Assembly: GCF_014205765.1 (NCBI RefSeq)
Contig: NZ_JACIIZ010000003.1
Span: 124,001-188,000 of the forward strand
Direction: 5' to 3'
Length of the DNA stretch: 64,000 nt
DNA from: Nitrospirillum iridis
GTDB lineage: Bacteria; Pseudomonadota; Alphaproteobacteria; Azospirillales; Azospirillaceae
The notes under the pieces were generated by a model. The model searched no databases and was not told the origin of the DNA. It was given only the letters and a program-made list of their open reading frames with translations. A program made the position numbers and the translations under genes. Below are positions 1-8,505 of the stretch, in pieces; the stretch's first letter is position 1; the number at the start of each line of letters is the position of its first letter.

Positions 1-1397
1 TGACCGGCGACCGTCCCGCCCGCACCGGCATCATCGCCAACGACTGGTATGATTTCCGTGGCCCCCGGCCGGGCAAGATCTACTGCGCCGAGGATGAAAC
101 CAAGGGCACCTACAAGGCCTACGTCCCATCGGACGTGCACCTGAAGGTGCCGACCCTGGGCGAACGGCTGAAGGCGGCCGATGCCGAGGTGCGCACCGTT
201 TCCGTCGCCGGCAAGGACCGGGCGGCCATCATGATGGGTGGCCACGCGGTGGATGAGCTGTGGTTTTGGAAGGATGGCCAGGGCTTCATCTCTTATGAGG
301 GGAGGACCGTCCCGGCGGCCGTGACCGCCGTGAACGAGGCCGCCCTGGCCGAGATCGCCAAGCCCGCGAAGGAATACGCCGAGCCCGAGTGGTGCAAGGC
401 CATCGACATGCCGGTCTCCGTCGAGCGGAAGGACGATGTCCTGACGGTCGGGAACGGCCGATTCGCCCGGCAGCCCGGCCCCAAGGCGGAGGCGCAGTGG
501 CGCGCCTCCCCCGCCTTCGACGCGGCCATCATCGATCTCGCCACCCGGCTGATCAAGGACATGAAGCTGGGCCACGGCAAGTCGGTCGACGTCCTGACGG
601 TCGGCGCCTCGGCGACCGATTACATCGGCCACAGCTATGGCACCGAAGGGTCCGAGATGTGCATCCAGATGGCCAACCTGGACCGCACGCTGGGCAAGCT
701 GGTCGCGGCCTTGGACGCCACGGGCGTGGACTATGTCCTGGCCCTGTCGGCCGACCATGGCGGCAATGACATCCCGGAGCGTGAGCGCCTGCGCGGCATG
801 CCGATGGCGACGCGCGTGGACGATGCGCTCGTGTCCGAGAACGCCGGCAAGACCGTCGCGCCTTTGGGCCTGAACGGGGCGGAACTGCTGTTCGGTGGCG
901 CCAACGGCGATATCTGGGTGGGGCCAACGGTCGCGGGCACCTGGCGCCAGAAGGCGGTGGCGGATACCCTGGCCCTCTACCGTGCCGATCCGCAAGTGGC
1001 CGCCGTTTATAGCGCCGCTGAGGTGGCGGCGGCACCGATGCCGATCGGCGCGCCGGACAGTTGGAGCCTGCTGGACCGCGCCCGGGCGTCGTTCGACCCC
1101 AGCCGCTCCGGCGACATGGTGGTCTTCCTGAAGCCGCGCATCACCGCCATTCCGGCCAAGCCCGCCACCTACATCGCCACGCACGGCAGCCCGTGGGACT
1201 ATGACCGGCGCGTGCCCATCCTGTTCTGGCGCAAGGGCATGCAGGGCTTCGAGCAGCCGCTCTCCGTCGAGACGGTCGACATCATGCCGACGCTGGCGGC
1301 ACTGCTGGACTTCAAGCTCGCCCCGGGTGAGGTCGATGGCCGGTGCTTGGACCTTGATGGTGCTGCCGGCGACACCTGTGCGGCCGCGACGAAATAG
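1..1397 (+). CDS. Alkaline phosphatase family protein (PafA-like), 5' end missing
   Basis: The reading frame is open from base 3 and runs to TAG at 1395-1397, so the gene starts before the window; the GTG at 135 is internal. The first visible residues (TGDRPARTGIIANDWYD) already match the middle of type I phosphodiesterase/PafA-like phosphatases, as do the STDYIGH-like stretch (ATDYIGHSYG), the metal-binding SADHGG motif and a late THGSPWDYDRRVPILFW motif carrying a metal-ligand histidine. Family members are exported zinc phosphatases or phosphodiesterases that release phosphate from organic esters. The signal peptide and nucleophile region lie outside the window. The exact substrate cannot be told from sequence. 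Confidence 0.85.
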   Translation, partial: TGDRPARTGIIANDWYDFRGPRPGKIYCAEDETKGTYKAYVPSDVHLKVPTLGERLKAADAEVRTVSVAGKDRAAIMMGGHAVDELWFWKDGQGFISYEGRTVPAAVTAVNEAALAEIAKPAKEYAEPEWCKAIDMPVSVERKDDVLTVGNGRFARQPGPKAEAQWRASPAFDAAIIDLATRLIKDMKLGHGKSVDVLTVGASATDYIGHSYGTEGSEMCIQMANLDRTLGKLVAALDATGVDYVLALSADHGGNDIPERERLRGMPMATRVDDALVSENAGKTVAPLGLNGAELLFGGANGDIWVGPTVAGTWRQKAVADTLALYRADPQVAAVYSAAEVAAAPMPIGAPDSWSLLDRARASFDPSRSGDMVVFLKPRITAIPAKPATYIATHGSPWDYDRRVPILFWRKGMQGFEQPLSVETVDIMPTLAALLDFKLAPGEVDGRCLDLDGAAGDTCAAATK

Positions 1398-1408
1398 CCC
1401 AAGCTGGA

Positions 1409-1443
1409 CCGGCGCCGCTCGCTATCGGCCGGAGCGGCGCCGG
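1409..1443. terminator. Hairpin between convergent genes
   Basis: Perfect 12-bp inverted repeat (CCGGCGCCGCTC / GAGCGGCGCCGG) with an 11-nt loop, lying between the stop of the phosphatase and the stop of the convergent Kir channel gene. There is no clear T-run, so terminator function is inferred from position and stem strength. Confidence 0.5.
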
Positions 1444-1461
1444 CCCCTTCGCTCAGCGCCG

Positions 1462-2403
1462 TCAGGAACCCTTCGGCGGGGCGTCGGCCGGCAGGTCCTT
1501 TGCCGGTTTGAGCGGGCGTTGCGGCTCGGTGTCGTGGAAGCCGCTGAAATCCAGCAGCCGATAGCCGTCCTCGCGGATCTTGATGATGTCGACGAAGCGC
1601 TGACCCCACAGCATGTCGTCCACGTCGTAGGTTTTGCGGCCGTAGACCTTCTGGGAATAATTCTCGTCCGTGCCGCTCAACAGCACGATGAAGGTGGCCT
1701 GGCTCTGGCGCAGCGTCCATTCCGTCTGGCCGTATAGCGGGCTGGTTTCGTCGATGCGGTGGATGATGGTCCAGGACAGGGCGAACAGGGGCGATTTGGC
1801 GCGCACCAGCTTCAGTTCCTCGAACCCGCGCATGTGTGCGCCTTCCTGGGTGATACGCGCGGTGCTGAAGGAAACGCTGGCCTCCGCCTCCAGGATCTGG
1901 TTGCCGCGGGTGTTGCCCGCCCGCAGCATCAGCACCGGCTCCCCATCATGCTGGGTGAACAATATGGTGCGGCTGAACAGGATCATTGCCTTGGGCCGGG
2001 AGAAGCGGGCGAAGATCAGGCCCGTGATCTGGGCCACGCCCAGCATGCCGGTGAAAGATTCGGCCGCCGCCACGCTGTTGGCGTAGACGGTGTTGGGCGC
2101 CATGACGCCATATCCCATGGTGCCCAGGGTCTGCACGCTGAAGAAGAAGGCGTCAAGGAAGGAGCCGATGCGGGCGTTGGTCACGCCGCCCGGTTCGGCC
2201 AGGTACAGGCCGGCGAACACCAGGTTCGCGATCAGGTAGACGGCCAGGGCCAGGCCGAAGAATCCGCCCCAGGAAATGCTTAGCAGGAAGTGGTAGGGGT
2301 CCTGCCAACGCAGGGCCGGCACCCCTTTCAGCGTGGCGAAGGGGCGGCCGTCGATGGTGATGCGGCGTTGGTGCAGGCGGGCCAGTCGGCGATGGGGGGG
2401 CAC
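1462..2403 (-). CDS. Inward-rectifier potassium channel (KirBac type)
   Basis: Encodes 313 aa. Residues 41-66 form a first membrane helix. A pore helix (FFFSVQTLGT) follows, then the selectivity filter T95-M96-G97-Y98-G99 and a second membrane helix around 112-134. The C-terminal half is the cytoplasmic immunoglobulin-like IRK domain. This is the 2-TM plan of bacterial Kir channels. The filter is TMGYG followed by V rather than the common D. The start is GTG at 2403 without a strong ribosome site; no better in-frame start was seen. It is transcribed divergently from kup, so both genes of this pair move potassium. Confidence 0.88.
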   Translation of the reverse strand: MPPHRRLARLHQRRITIDGRPFATLKGVPALRWQDPYHFLLSISWGGFFGLALAVYLIANLVFAGLYLAEPGGVTNARIGSFLDAFFFSVQTLGTMGYGVMAPNTVYANSVAAAESFTGMLGVAQITGLIFARFSRPKAMILFSRTILFTQHDGEPVLMLRAGNTRGNQILEAEASVSFSTARITQEGAHMRGFEELKLVRAKSPLFALSWTIIHRIDETSPLYGQTEWTLRQSQATFIVLLSGTDENYSQKVYGRKTYDVDDMLWGQRFVDIIKIREDGYRLLDFSGFHDTEPQRPLKPAKDLPADAPPKGS

Positions 2404-2708
2404 GGGCGAAAAACCGTTTGTTCAGCGGGTGTTGGGCGGGTCGTCCCATCATAGGGCAAGCAGGCCGAAATGTCGTTTTTTCAAGCGCTAGGCGGACCCG
2501 CCGGATGCTGCACATGCGATGTGATTGTTGACTGACGCCGCAATCCGTCTCAGGGTGGGGCCGTGGTCGATCCGGCCGCTTTGCCACCGATGTCGTGTTT
2601 CGCTCCGTCGTTCCGTTGCTATTGGACCCCTATCTCTTTTAGCTATGTCGCCCGACTGACCCCAAGCACGCCGTCCTAACGCAGTCTACGCCGATCTCAT
2701 CCCCATCG
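2404..2708. promoter_or_regulatory. Divergent Kir/kup intergenic region
   Basis: About 305 bp without a gene, between the starts of the channel gene and kup. Toward kup there is a plausible sigma-70 promoter: TTGCTA at 2616-2621, 18 bp, then TAGCTAT at 2640-2646. I saw no ydaO- or kimA-type riboswitch and no strong dyad. kup has no obvious Shine-Dalgarno sequence before ATG 2709. Confidence 0.35.
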
Positions 2709-4604
2709 ATGCAATCCATCCACTCCAGCGACCAGCAGGACGCCGGCCGCCGCCACTGGGCCCTGACCCTTGGGGCGTTGGGCGTCGTCTATGGCGATAT
2801 CGGCACCAGCCCGCTCTACACCATGCACACGGCGTTCGACCCGACCATCACGGGTATGCCGTTGAACGAGGCCAACATCTTCGGCTTCCTGTCGATGGTG
2901 TTCTGGTCGCTGGTCCTGGTCGTCACCCTGAAATACGTGGTCCTGATCCTGCGGGCCGACAACAAGGGCGAGGGCGGCATCCTGTCGCTGTCCACCCTGG
3001 CGCTCAGCGGCAAGGACCGGTCACGCTCGCAACGCCGGCTGATGACGGTGCTGGCCATGCTGGGCCTGGCGCTGTTCTACGGCGACGGCATGATCACCCC
3101 GGCCGTGTCGGTTCTGTCGGCGGTCGAGGGGTTGGAGATCTCCGCCCCCGACGTGCAGCACTGGGTGGTGCCCATCACCGTGGTCATCCTGGTGGGCCTG
3201 TTCCTGATCCAGAGCGGCGGCACCAACACCGTTGGCCGTGTGTTCGGCCCGGTGATGTGCTTCTGGTTCGCTTGCCTGGGGGCCATGGGCCTCGTGCACA
3301 TCCTGCAGGTTCCCCACGTGCTGAAGGCGCTGGACCCGCGCTACGCCCTGGACCTGGCCTTCAACCACGGCTGGTCGGTGTTCTACATCCTGGGTGCCGC
3401 GGTCCTGTCCTTCACCGGCGGTGAGGCGCTGTACGCCGACATGGGCCATTTCGGGCGCAAGCCCATCCGCCACGCCTGGATCGCCGTGGTCTTTCCCGCG
3501 CTGGTGCTGAATTATTTCGGCCAGGGCGCCCTGCTGCTGTCGCGGCCCGAGGCCATCGACAACCCCTTCTTCCTGCTGGTGCCCGACTTCCTGCTGTTGC
3601 CCCTGGTGGTGTTGTCCACGGCCGCCACCATCATCGCCAGCCAGGCCGTCATTTCCGGTGTGTTCTCCCTGACCCGCCAGGCGGTGCAGCTGGGTTACAT
3701 GCCCCGCATGGAAATCCGCCACACCTCGGAAAGCGAGATCGGCCAGGTCTATGTGCCGCGCATCAACTGGGCCCTCCTGGTGGCGGTGGTGGCGCTGGTC
3801 ATCATGTTCGGCAGCTCCGCCAAGCTGACCGACGCCTACGGCCTGGCGGTCACCGGCAGCATGGCCATCACCACCATCATGGCGCTGTTCACCGCCCGCG
3901 ACGTCTGGGGGTGGAGCCGGCCGCGCGCCGCCGTGGTCTTCGGTTTCTTCCTGTTCATCGATTTCAGCTTCCTGACCGCCAACTGCCTGAAGATCCCCCA
4001 GGGCGGCTGGTTGCCCCTGACGGTGGGCATGGCCGTGTTCCTGCTGGTCTCGACATGGCGGTTGGGGCGCAAGGTGCTGTACGACCGCATCTATCGCGAC
4101 GCCCTGCCCATGGCGCTGTTCCTGGAACGGGCGGACCGCACGCCCGTGCGCGTGGCCGGCACCGCCGTGTTCATGACCGGCAGCGTCGACAAGGTGCCGC
4201 ACGCCCTGCTGCATAATCTGAAGCACAACAAGGTGCTGCACGAACGCGTCGTGCTGATGCGCGTGCTGACCGAGGAAGTGCCGTGGGTGACGCGCGAACG
4301 CCGCGTGTCCGTGGAAAAGCTGGGCAAGGGCTTCTTCTCCGTCACCGCCCATTTCGGCTTCATGGAACAGCCCAACGTGCCGCGCGCCCTGGCCGAATGC
4401 CGGCCGCTGGGCCTGGCCATCGACCTGGCGGAGACCTCGTTCTTCCTGGGCCGCGAGACCTTGGTGCCGTCCTCGCGCTCCGACCTGTCGCGCTGGCAGG
4501 AGCAGGTGTTTATCGCGTTGTCGGCCACCGCCTTGTCCGCGACCACTTTTTTCGACATTCCCCCCAATCGCGTGGTGGAATTGGGCACCCAAGTCGAAGT
4601 TTAA
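2709..4604 (+). CDS. kup: Low-affinity potassium/proton symporter Kup
   Basis: Encodes 631 aa, the usual length for Kup/HAK/KT transporters. The N-terminal family signature GVVYGDIGTSPLYT is near residues 26-39. About 12 hydrophobic segments follow to roughly residue 460, then a C-terminal cytoplasmic domain of about 170 aa. GDGMITPAVSVLSAVEG is also typical of the family. Kup takes up K+ with protons at the inner membrane. It is divergent from a Kir channel, so import and rectified flux may be jointly tuned. A large inverted repeat follows the stop codon. Confidence 0.96.
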   Translation: MQSIHSSDQQDAGRRHWALTLGALGVVYGDIGTSPLYTMHTAFDPTITGMPLNEANIFGFLSMVFWSLVLVVTLKYVVLILRADNKGEGGILSLSTLALSGKDRSRSQRRLMTVLAMLGLALFYGDGMITPAVSVLSAVEGLEISAPDVQHWVVPITVVILVGLFLIQSGGTNTVGRVFGPVMCFWFACLGAMGLVHILQVPHVLKALDPRYALDLAFNHGWSVFYILGAAVLSFTGGEALYADMGHFGRKPIRHAWIAVVFPALVLNYFGQGALLLSRPEAIDNPFFLLVPDFLLLPLVVLSTAATIIASQAVISGVFSLTRQAVQLGYMPRMEIRHTSESEIGQVYVPRINWALLVAVVALVIMFGSSAKLTDAYGLAVTGSMAITTIMALFTARDVWGWSRPRAAVVFGFFLFIDFSFLTANCLKIPQGGWLPLTVGMAVFLLVSTWRLGRKVLYDRIYRDALPMALFLERADRTPVRVAGTAVFMTGSVDKVPHALLHNLKHNKVLHERVVLMRVLTEEVPWVTRERRVSVEKLGKGFFSVTAHFGFMEQPNVPRALAECRPLGLAIDLAETSFFLGRETLVPSSRSDLSRWQEQVFIALSATALSATTFFDIPPNRVVELGTQVEV

Positions 4605-4616
4605 TCGAACGTCGGT

Positions 4617-4693
4617 ACCGTCCGCCGCGCGCCGTTCCGGAAAGGCGCCCGCCTTGCCTGGGAGTCCCTGGGGAACGCCGCGCGGCGGACGGT
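4617..4693. repeat. Long inverted repeat between kup and bfr
   Basis: Arms 4617-4638 and 4672-4693 are 22 nt each with a single mismatch, separated by a 33-nt loop. RNA from either strand would fold into a very stable GC-rich hairpin. There is no T-run after it, so it is not a textbook intrinsic terminator. It may protect the kup 3' end, act as a bidirectional stop, or be a dispersed palindromic repeat. Confidence 0.75.
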
Positions 4694-4742
4694 GTCGTGG
4701 CCCGTTTGCGGGATTCCAACCCGCCTATATGGAGAATAAGTG

Positions 4743-5219
4743 ATGAAGGGCGATCCGCAGGTCATCGTTCACCTGAACAAGATCCTGACCAACGAACTGA
4801 CGGCCATCAACCAGTACTTCCTGCATGCGCGCATGCTGAAGAACTGGGGCCTGCTGCGCTTGGCCAAGAAGGTCTATGAGGAATCCATCGGCGAGATGAA
4901 GCACGCCGACAAGCTGATCGAGCGCATCCTGTTCCTGGAGGGGTTGCCCAACCTGCAGGACCTGCTGAAGCTGAAGATTGGTGAGGACGTGCCGGAAATG
5001 TTCGAGGGCGACCTGTCCATCGAGCGGCACAACCGCACATCCCTGCAGGACGCCATGACCTATGCCGAGTCGGTGCGCGACTTCCAGAGCAGGGAGATCC
5101 TGCGGGAAATCCTGGAGGACACCGAAGAGCACATCGACTGGCTGGAGACCCAGCAGGATCTGATCCAGCGCGTGGGCCTGCAGAACTACCAGCAGGAGCA
5201 GATGGGCGCGGAATCGTAA
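4743..5219 (+). CDS. bfr: Bacterioferritin
   Basis: Encodes 158 aa when started at ATG 4743. The preceding in-frame GTG at 4740 would add one Met, but GGAG at 4731-4734 is better spaced for 4743, and MKGD is the usual Bfr N-terminus. The ferroxidase ligands E18, E51 and H54 and the haem-ligand M52 fall at canonical positions. The product forms a 24-subunit haem-containing shell that oxidises and stores iron. Its reductant, a Bfd ferredoxin, is encoded separately at 10921-11121. Confidence 0.97.
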   Translation: MKGDPQVIVHLNKILTNELTAINQYFLHARMLKNWGLLRLAKKVYEESIGEMKHADKLIERILFLEGLPNLQDLLKLKIGEDVPEMFEGDLSIERHNRTSLQDAMTYAESVRDFQSREILREILEDTEEHIDWLETQQDLIQRVGLQNYQQEQMGAES

Positions 5220-5245
5220 GAACCACGTCTCATACGCAAAAATAG

Positions 5246-5295
5246 AAAGGGCTGGATGGCGCCTGGCTTGGTCCAGGATGCCCCCCAGCCTTTTT
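5246..5295 (+). terminator. Intrinsic terminator after bfr
   Basis: An outer stem GGCTGG/CCAGCC (5250-5255 with 5285-5290) encloses an inner CCTGG/CCAGG stem. It is followed by TTTTT at 5291-5295 and preceded by A residues. It lies 27 nt after the bfr stop. Confidence 0.7.
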
Positions 5296-5414
5296 CATGC
5301 CCGTTTTTCTTGCCTTTATGTTTTTGTGACGGTCGCTGCTTGGGCCGGAAACGGTACCGAAGCTGTGTTATCCCTCGGGTAATGGTTCGTCCGTGCCGAG
5401 ATCGCGCCGTCATC

Positions 5415-5933
5415 ATGGTTCCGTCGCCCTTCGTCATCCATCCAGGCCGCCGCCGGCGCGGAGGGGCCTTGTTGGCGCTGGCCTGCCTGTTGTCGCTGCC
5501 GCGGATGGCCCTGGCGGCGGAGCCGGCGCCCGCGCTGGTGGTTACCGCGCTGGGTGACCTGCCGGGCTTCCTGCCGCAGGAGGTGGCGCCGTTCCTGGCC
5601 ACGGTGATGACCACGGCCGGCGTGAACACGCCCGGGGGTGGCCAGTCCTTCGTCGCCGCCGGTCTTTCCGCGCCCGACCGGGTGGAATGGACTTTCCGCC
5701 CCAACCCTTATGCCGGCGGCGCGTCGCGCACGCTGGGTCCCCCCCGCTCCGCCGCCAGCCGTCTGTTCGGCGTGCATCGCCTGCTCTCCATCGAACTGCG
5801 GCTCTATCGCGGGGGCCGCTATCAGACCCAGGTTTTCGGCCAGGTGGAGGTGCAGGGCGGCCGCCGGGACGCCGATCTGCAGACCTTCGTGTGCGACATG
5901 ACCCGGCGCCTGCTGGACGCCGCGGCGCAATGA
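5415..5933 (+). CDS. Exported protein of unknown function
   Basis: Encodes about 172 aa from ATG 5415. The N-terminus has an arginine cluster, a hydrophobic stretch and an ALA-AEP cleavage site, a standard Sec signal peptide giving a mature periplasmic protein of about 135 aa. No known domain was recognised. The mature part has a mixed strand-like pattern (LSIELRLYRGGRYQTQVFGQ) and one cysteine late in the protein (TFVCDM). The start is uncertain: there is no clear ribosome site, and ATG 5382 is another option. Its stop lies 10 bases before the porin start, so the two are probably cotranscribed, perhaps as a cell-envelope pair. Confidence 0.6.
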   Translation: MVPSPFVIHPGRRRRGGALLALACLLSLPRMALAAEPAPALVVTALGDLPGFLPQEVAPFLATVMTTAGVNTPGGGQSFVAAGLSAPDRVEWTFRPNPYAGGASRTLGPPRSAASRLFGVHRLLSIELRLYRGGRYQTQVFGQVEVQGGRRDADLQTFVCDMTRRLLDAAAQ

Positions 5934-5943
5934 GGGCATGGCC

Positions 5944-7359
5944 ATGATCCCGCGCCCCCCGCTGCTGACCGCCGCCCTGCTGACGGCCCTGCTCGTGGCC
6001 CAGGCCTCGCCGGCCGTCGCGGGGGAGGAGGGGCCGGGCGCATCGTCCGCGTCGCCGGTGGGCAGCGGCGGGGCCGCCCCCACCCCGCCCGGCTTCTGGG
6101 ACCGCGACAGCCTGACCGGCGACTGGGGCGGCCTGCGCGGCCGGTTGCAGGATGACGGCCTGTCCCTGAACCTGGTCTATGTGGGGGAGGTGTTCGGCCT
6201 CACCCAAGGTGGGGTCAAGCGCGACGGCGTGGGCGAAGGCCGGCTGGAGGCGACGGTGGAACTGGACGCCCAGACGATGCTGGACTGGCATGGCCTACTG
6301 CTGCACGCCACCGCCTACGGCATCCACGGGCACGGCCTCAGCCGCTGCTGCCTGCAGAACATCGCCACCGTCAGCGATATCGAGGCGCTGCCCGGCGCCC
6401 GCCTGTTCACCCTGTGGGCGCAGCAGGCGCTGTGGGATGGGCGGGTGTCCGTCCGCCTGGGCCAGCTGGCGGCGGATGATGAGTTCGTCACCAGCCGGGG
6501 GGCCGCCCTGTTCGTCAACGGCACCTTCGGCTGGCAGGCCATCACCGGCGCCGACCTGCCGGGGGGCGGGCCCGCCTTTCCCCTGGCCACGCCCGGTGCC
6601 CGGGTGCAGGTTTCGGCCACGCCGGACCTGTCCATCCTGGGTGCCGTCTTCTCCGGCAATCCGGCCGGCACGGCGGTAGGGGAGGCGCAGGCCCAGGACG
6701 CCAGCGGGACCACCTTCAGCTTCTCCGGCGACGTCCTCGCCATCGCCGAGCTTCAATACCAACCGCTTGGGGAGGGGGAAGGCCAGGCCCCCAGCCTGAA
6801 GCTGGGCGCGTGGTTCCATGGCGGCCCCTTCAACGATGAACACCGCGCCGCCGATGGCGTGACCTTGGCCGATCCCCGGTCGAGTGGTGTGCCGGCCACC
6901 AGGAACAATGACTGGGGCGTCTATGGTGTGGCCGACGTCCCGCTGTGGCACCCGGGGGAAAAGCCGGATGGCGGCCTGTCGGCCTTCCTGCGCCTGGCGG
7001 GGGCCCCGGCCGACCGCAACCTCATAGCCTTTTACGCCGACGGCGGCCTGACCTGGAAAGGCGTCCTGCCCGGGCGTGCCGACGATACCCTGGGCCTGGC
7101 CGCCGCCTATGCCCGGATCGGCTCCGCCGCCGCCGGCCTGGACCAGGATTACCTGCGCTATGGCCGCCCCTACTATCCGGTGCGCGACCACGAGCTGCTG
7201 GTGGAACTGAGCTACCAGGCCGTTGTCGCCGGGTGGGCCACGGTTCAGCCAGACGTGCAATACGTCATCCACCCTGGCGGCAACGTGTTGTTGCCGGGCC
7301 GGACAACCCCGGTGGGCGACGGCCTGGTGCTGGGCGTGCGCACCAGCGTGCGACTGTAG
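5944..7359 (+). CDS. OprB-family carbohydrate-selective porin
   Basis: Encodes about 471 aa. A signal peptide precedes the mature start (GEEGPG). FWDRDSLTGDWGGLRGRLQDDG is the characteristic start of OprB porins. A run of amphipathic beta-strands follows (LGQLAADDEFVTS, FVNGTFGWQAITG), ending in a terminal strand (LGVRTSVRL). OprB-type proteins are outer-membrane beta-barrels for sugar diffusion. Two starts are possible: ATG 5938 and ATG 5944. GAGG just upstream is better spaced for 5944. Substrate cannot be assigned from sequence. Confidence 0.85.
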   Translation: MIPRPPLLTAALLTALLVAQASPAVAGEEGPGASSASPVGSGGAAPTPPGFWDRDSLTGDWGGLRGRLQDDGLSLNLVYVGEVFGLTQGGVKRDGVGEGRLEATVELDAQTMLDWHGLLLHATAYGIHGHGLSRCCLQNIATVSDIEALPGARLFTLWAQQALWDGRVSVRLGQLAADDEFVTSRGAALFVNGTFGWQAITGADLPGGGPAFPLATPGARVQVSATPDLSILGAVFSGNPAGTAVGEAQAQDASGTTFSFSGDVLAIAELQYQPLGEGEGQAPSLKLGAWFHGGPFNDEHRAADGVTLADPRSSGVPATRNNDWGVYGVADVPLWHPGEKPDGGLSAFLRLAGAPADRNLIAFYADGGLTWKGVLPGRADDTLGLAAAYARIGSAAAGLDQDYLRYGRPYYPVRDHELLVELSYQAVVAGWATVQPDVQYVIHPGGNVLLPGRTTPVGDGLVLGVRTSVRL

Positions 7360-7436
7360 GGGGGCTAATCCGATACCGCTATACTGGCACGCGGGCGCCG
7401 GGGCGTCTGGACAAAGAACGGGAAGGGTTGGGTCCG

Positions 7437-8387
7437 GTGCGGATGGGACTGATGGTGGTGCTTGGCGTGATGGCACTGTGGGCATCGCCGGCGGCGGCCG
7501 ACCCGCCCTCGGGCCTGCCCGCCTGGCTCAGCGCCCATGTCGGCGATGGCGACGGCCAGATCGCCCCCACGGTTCTGGCCCGCGCGCGGGCGCTGTACCA
7601 GCGCAAGCTGGGTGAGGGGGTGGTGCGCAACCCCTGCTACTTCGCCATGGACGCCACCCGCCCCAACACCGGCCCGGACGGCGAACCGGGCCGCCGCTTC
7701 TATCGGATTTGCGAGGTGGAGCGGACCTTCCAGGCCCTTCCCGCCGGGCACGGTGCCGGCCGCCGGCTGGAGGGCGTGGCTGACTTCGCCAATGGGCGGG
7801 AGTGCGCGCGCAACTTCGGCAACGCCCAGGATTCCGAACTGACCACCGGCGGCGCCTACGTCACCGCCGAAACCACCTCGACCTTCAAGGGCTACTACCG
7901 CGCCGCCGATGGCGCCGACGTGCCCCTGGTGCGCCCCTTCGTGCAGTTCGATGGCGAGGGGGAGACGGCGAACGCGCGCCCGCGCGCCATCGGCGGCCAC
8001 GCCGCCGTCACCCTCAAGGGCCTTTGCCGGCGCCACGCCCCGGGCGACCCGCACGCCAACCGCGACGGCTATGTCCTGCAAGGCACGCTGGTGGACTACA
8101 CCGGCGGTCGCAGCAACGGCTGCACCAGCTGGTCGCCCGCCGACGCCGCCGACATCGTCCCGGCGGTGACCAACGCCCCCACCACCCTCTACATCTACCC
8201 CGAGGCCACCGACATCGCCGCCGTCACCAGAGGGGACGCCGGCGCCTACTGGAACGCCGCCTGCCTGCGGGAGATCGGCACGCCGGCCTATTGGTCCCGC
8301 GACCGGCTGGAACCGTTGATCGCGCAGTACTGGCGGGAGCATCCGGCACCCCCACCCCGGCCGATCCCGATCTGTGGGGCGGGGTGA
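7437..8387 (+). CDS. Exported L,D-transpeptidase-like protein (YkuD_2-like)
   Basis: Encodes about 316 aa from GTG 7437, placed about 10 nt after GGAAGG; ATG 7443 is the alternative. A short signal peptide ends in SPAAAD. The second half has GGHAAVTLKG and then GRSNGCTSW, which resemble the His and Gly-x-x-Gly-Cys catalytic region of the YkuD_2 group of murein L,D-transpeptidases. The match is partial: the usual SHGC/SWGC is SNGC here. It could be a cell-wall enzyme or a divergent relative. It follows the porin gene with a 77-bp gap. Confidence 0.55.
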   Translation: MRMGLMVVLGVMALWASPAAADPPSGLPAWLSAHVGDGDGQIAPTVLARARALYQRKLGEGVVRNPCYFAMDATRPNTGPDGEPGRRFYRICEVERTFQALPAGHGAGRRLEGVADFANGRECARNFGNAQDSELTTGGAYVTAETTSTFKGYYRAADGADVPLVRPFVQFDGEGETANARPRAIGGHAAVTLKGLCRRHAPGDPHANRDGYVLQGTLVDYTGGRSNGCTSWSPADAADIVPAVTNAPTTLYIYPEATDIAAVTRGDAGAYWNAACLREIGTPAYWSRDRLEPLIAQYWREHPAPPPRPIPICGAG

Positions 8388-8424
8388 GGGGACTGTCCGA
8401 GTGAGGGACTGCCCGCTTGACGCA

Positions 8425-8463
8425 TTAGGATGATCGTCCTAACTTATAGGACGGTCATCCTAA
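8425..8463. promoter_or_regulatory. Double palindromic operator upstream of the TetR gene
   Basis: Two 18-bp dyads lie side by side: box 1 at 8425-8442 (TTAGGA-N6-TCCTAA) and box 2 at 8446-8463 (ATAGGA-N6-TCCTAA), with centres 21 bp apart, two helical turns. Together they also make a 17-bp near-perfect inverted repeat. They end 42 bp before the TetR start, so autoregulation by that protein is the simplest reading. Confidence 0.75.
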
Positions 8464-8505
8464 TCGTGCCCATCGGCCGGGCGCGGCATCGGAAAGTGGG
8501 GGGAC

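Noticed and set aside
3021-4592. 523-codon open frame antisense to kup
   Set aside because: His/Gln-rich shadow of a well-supported transporter gene.
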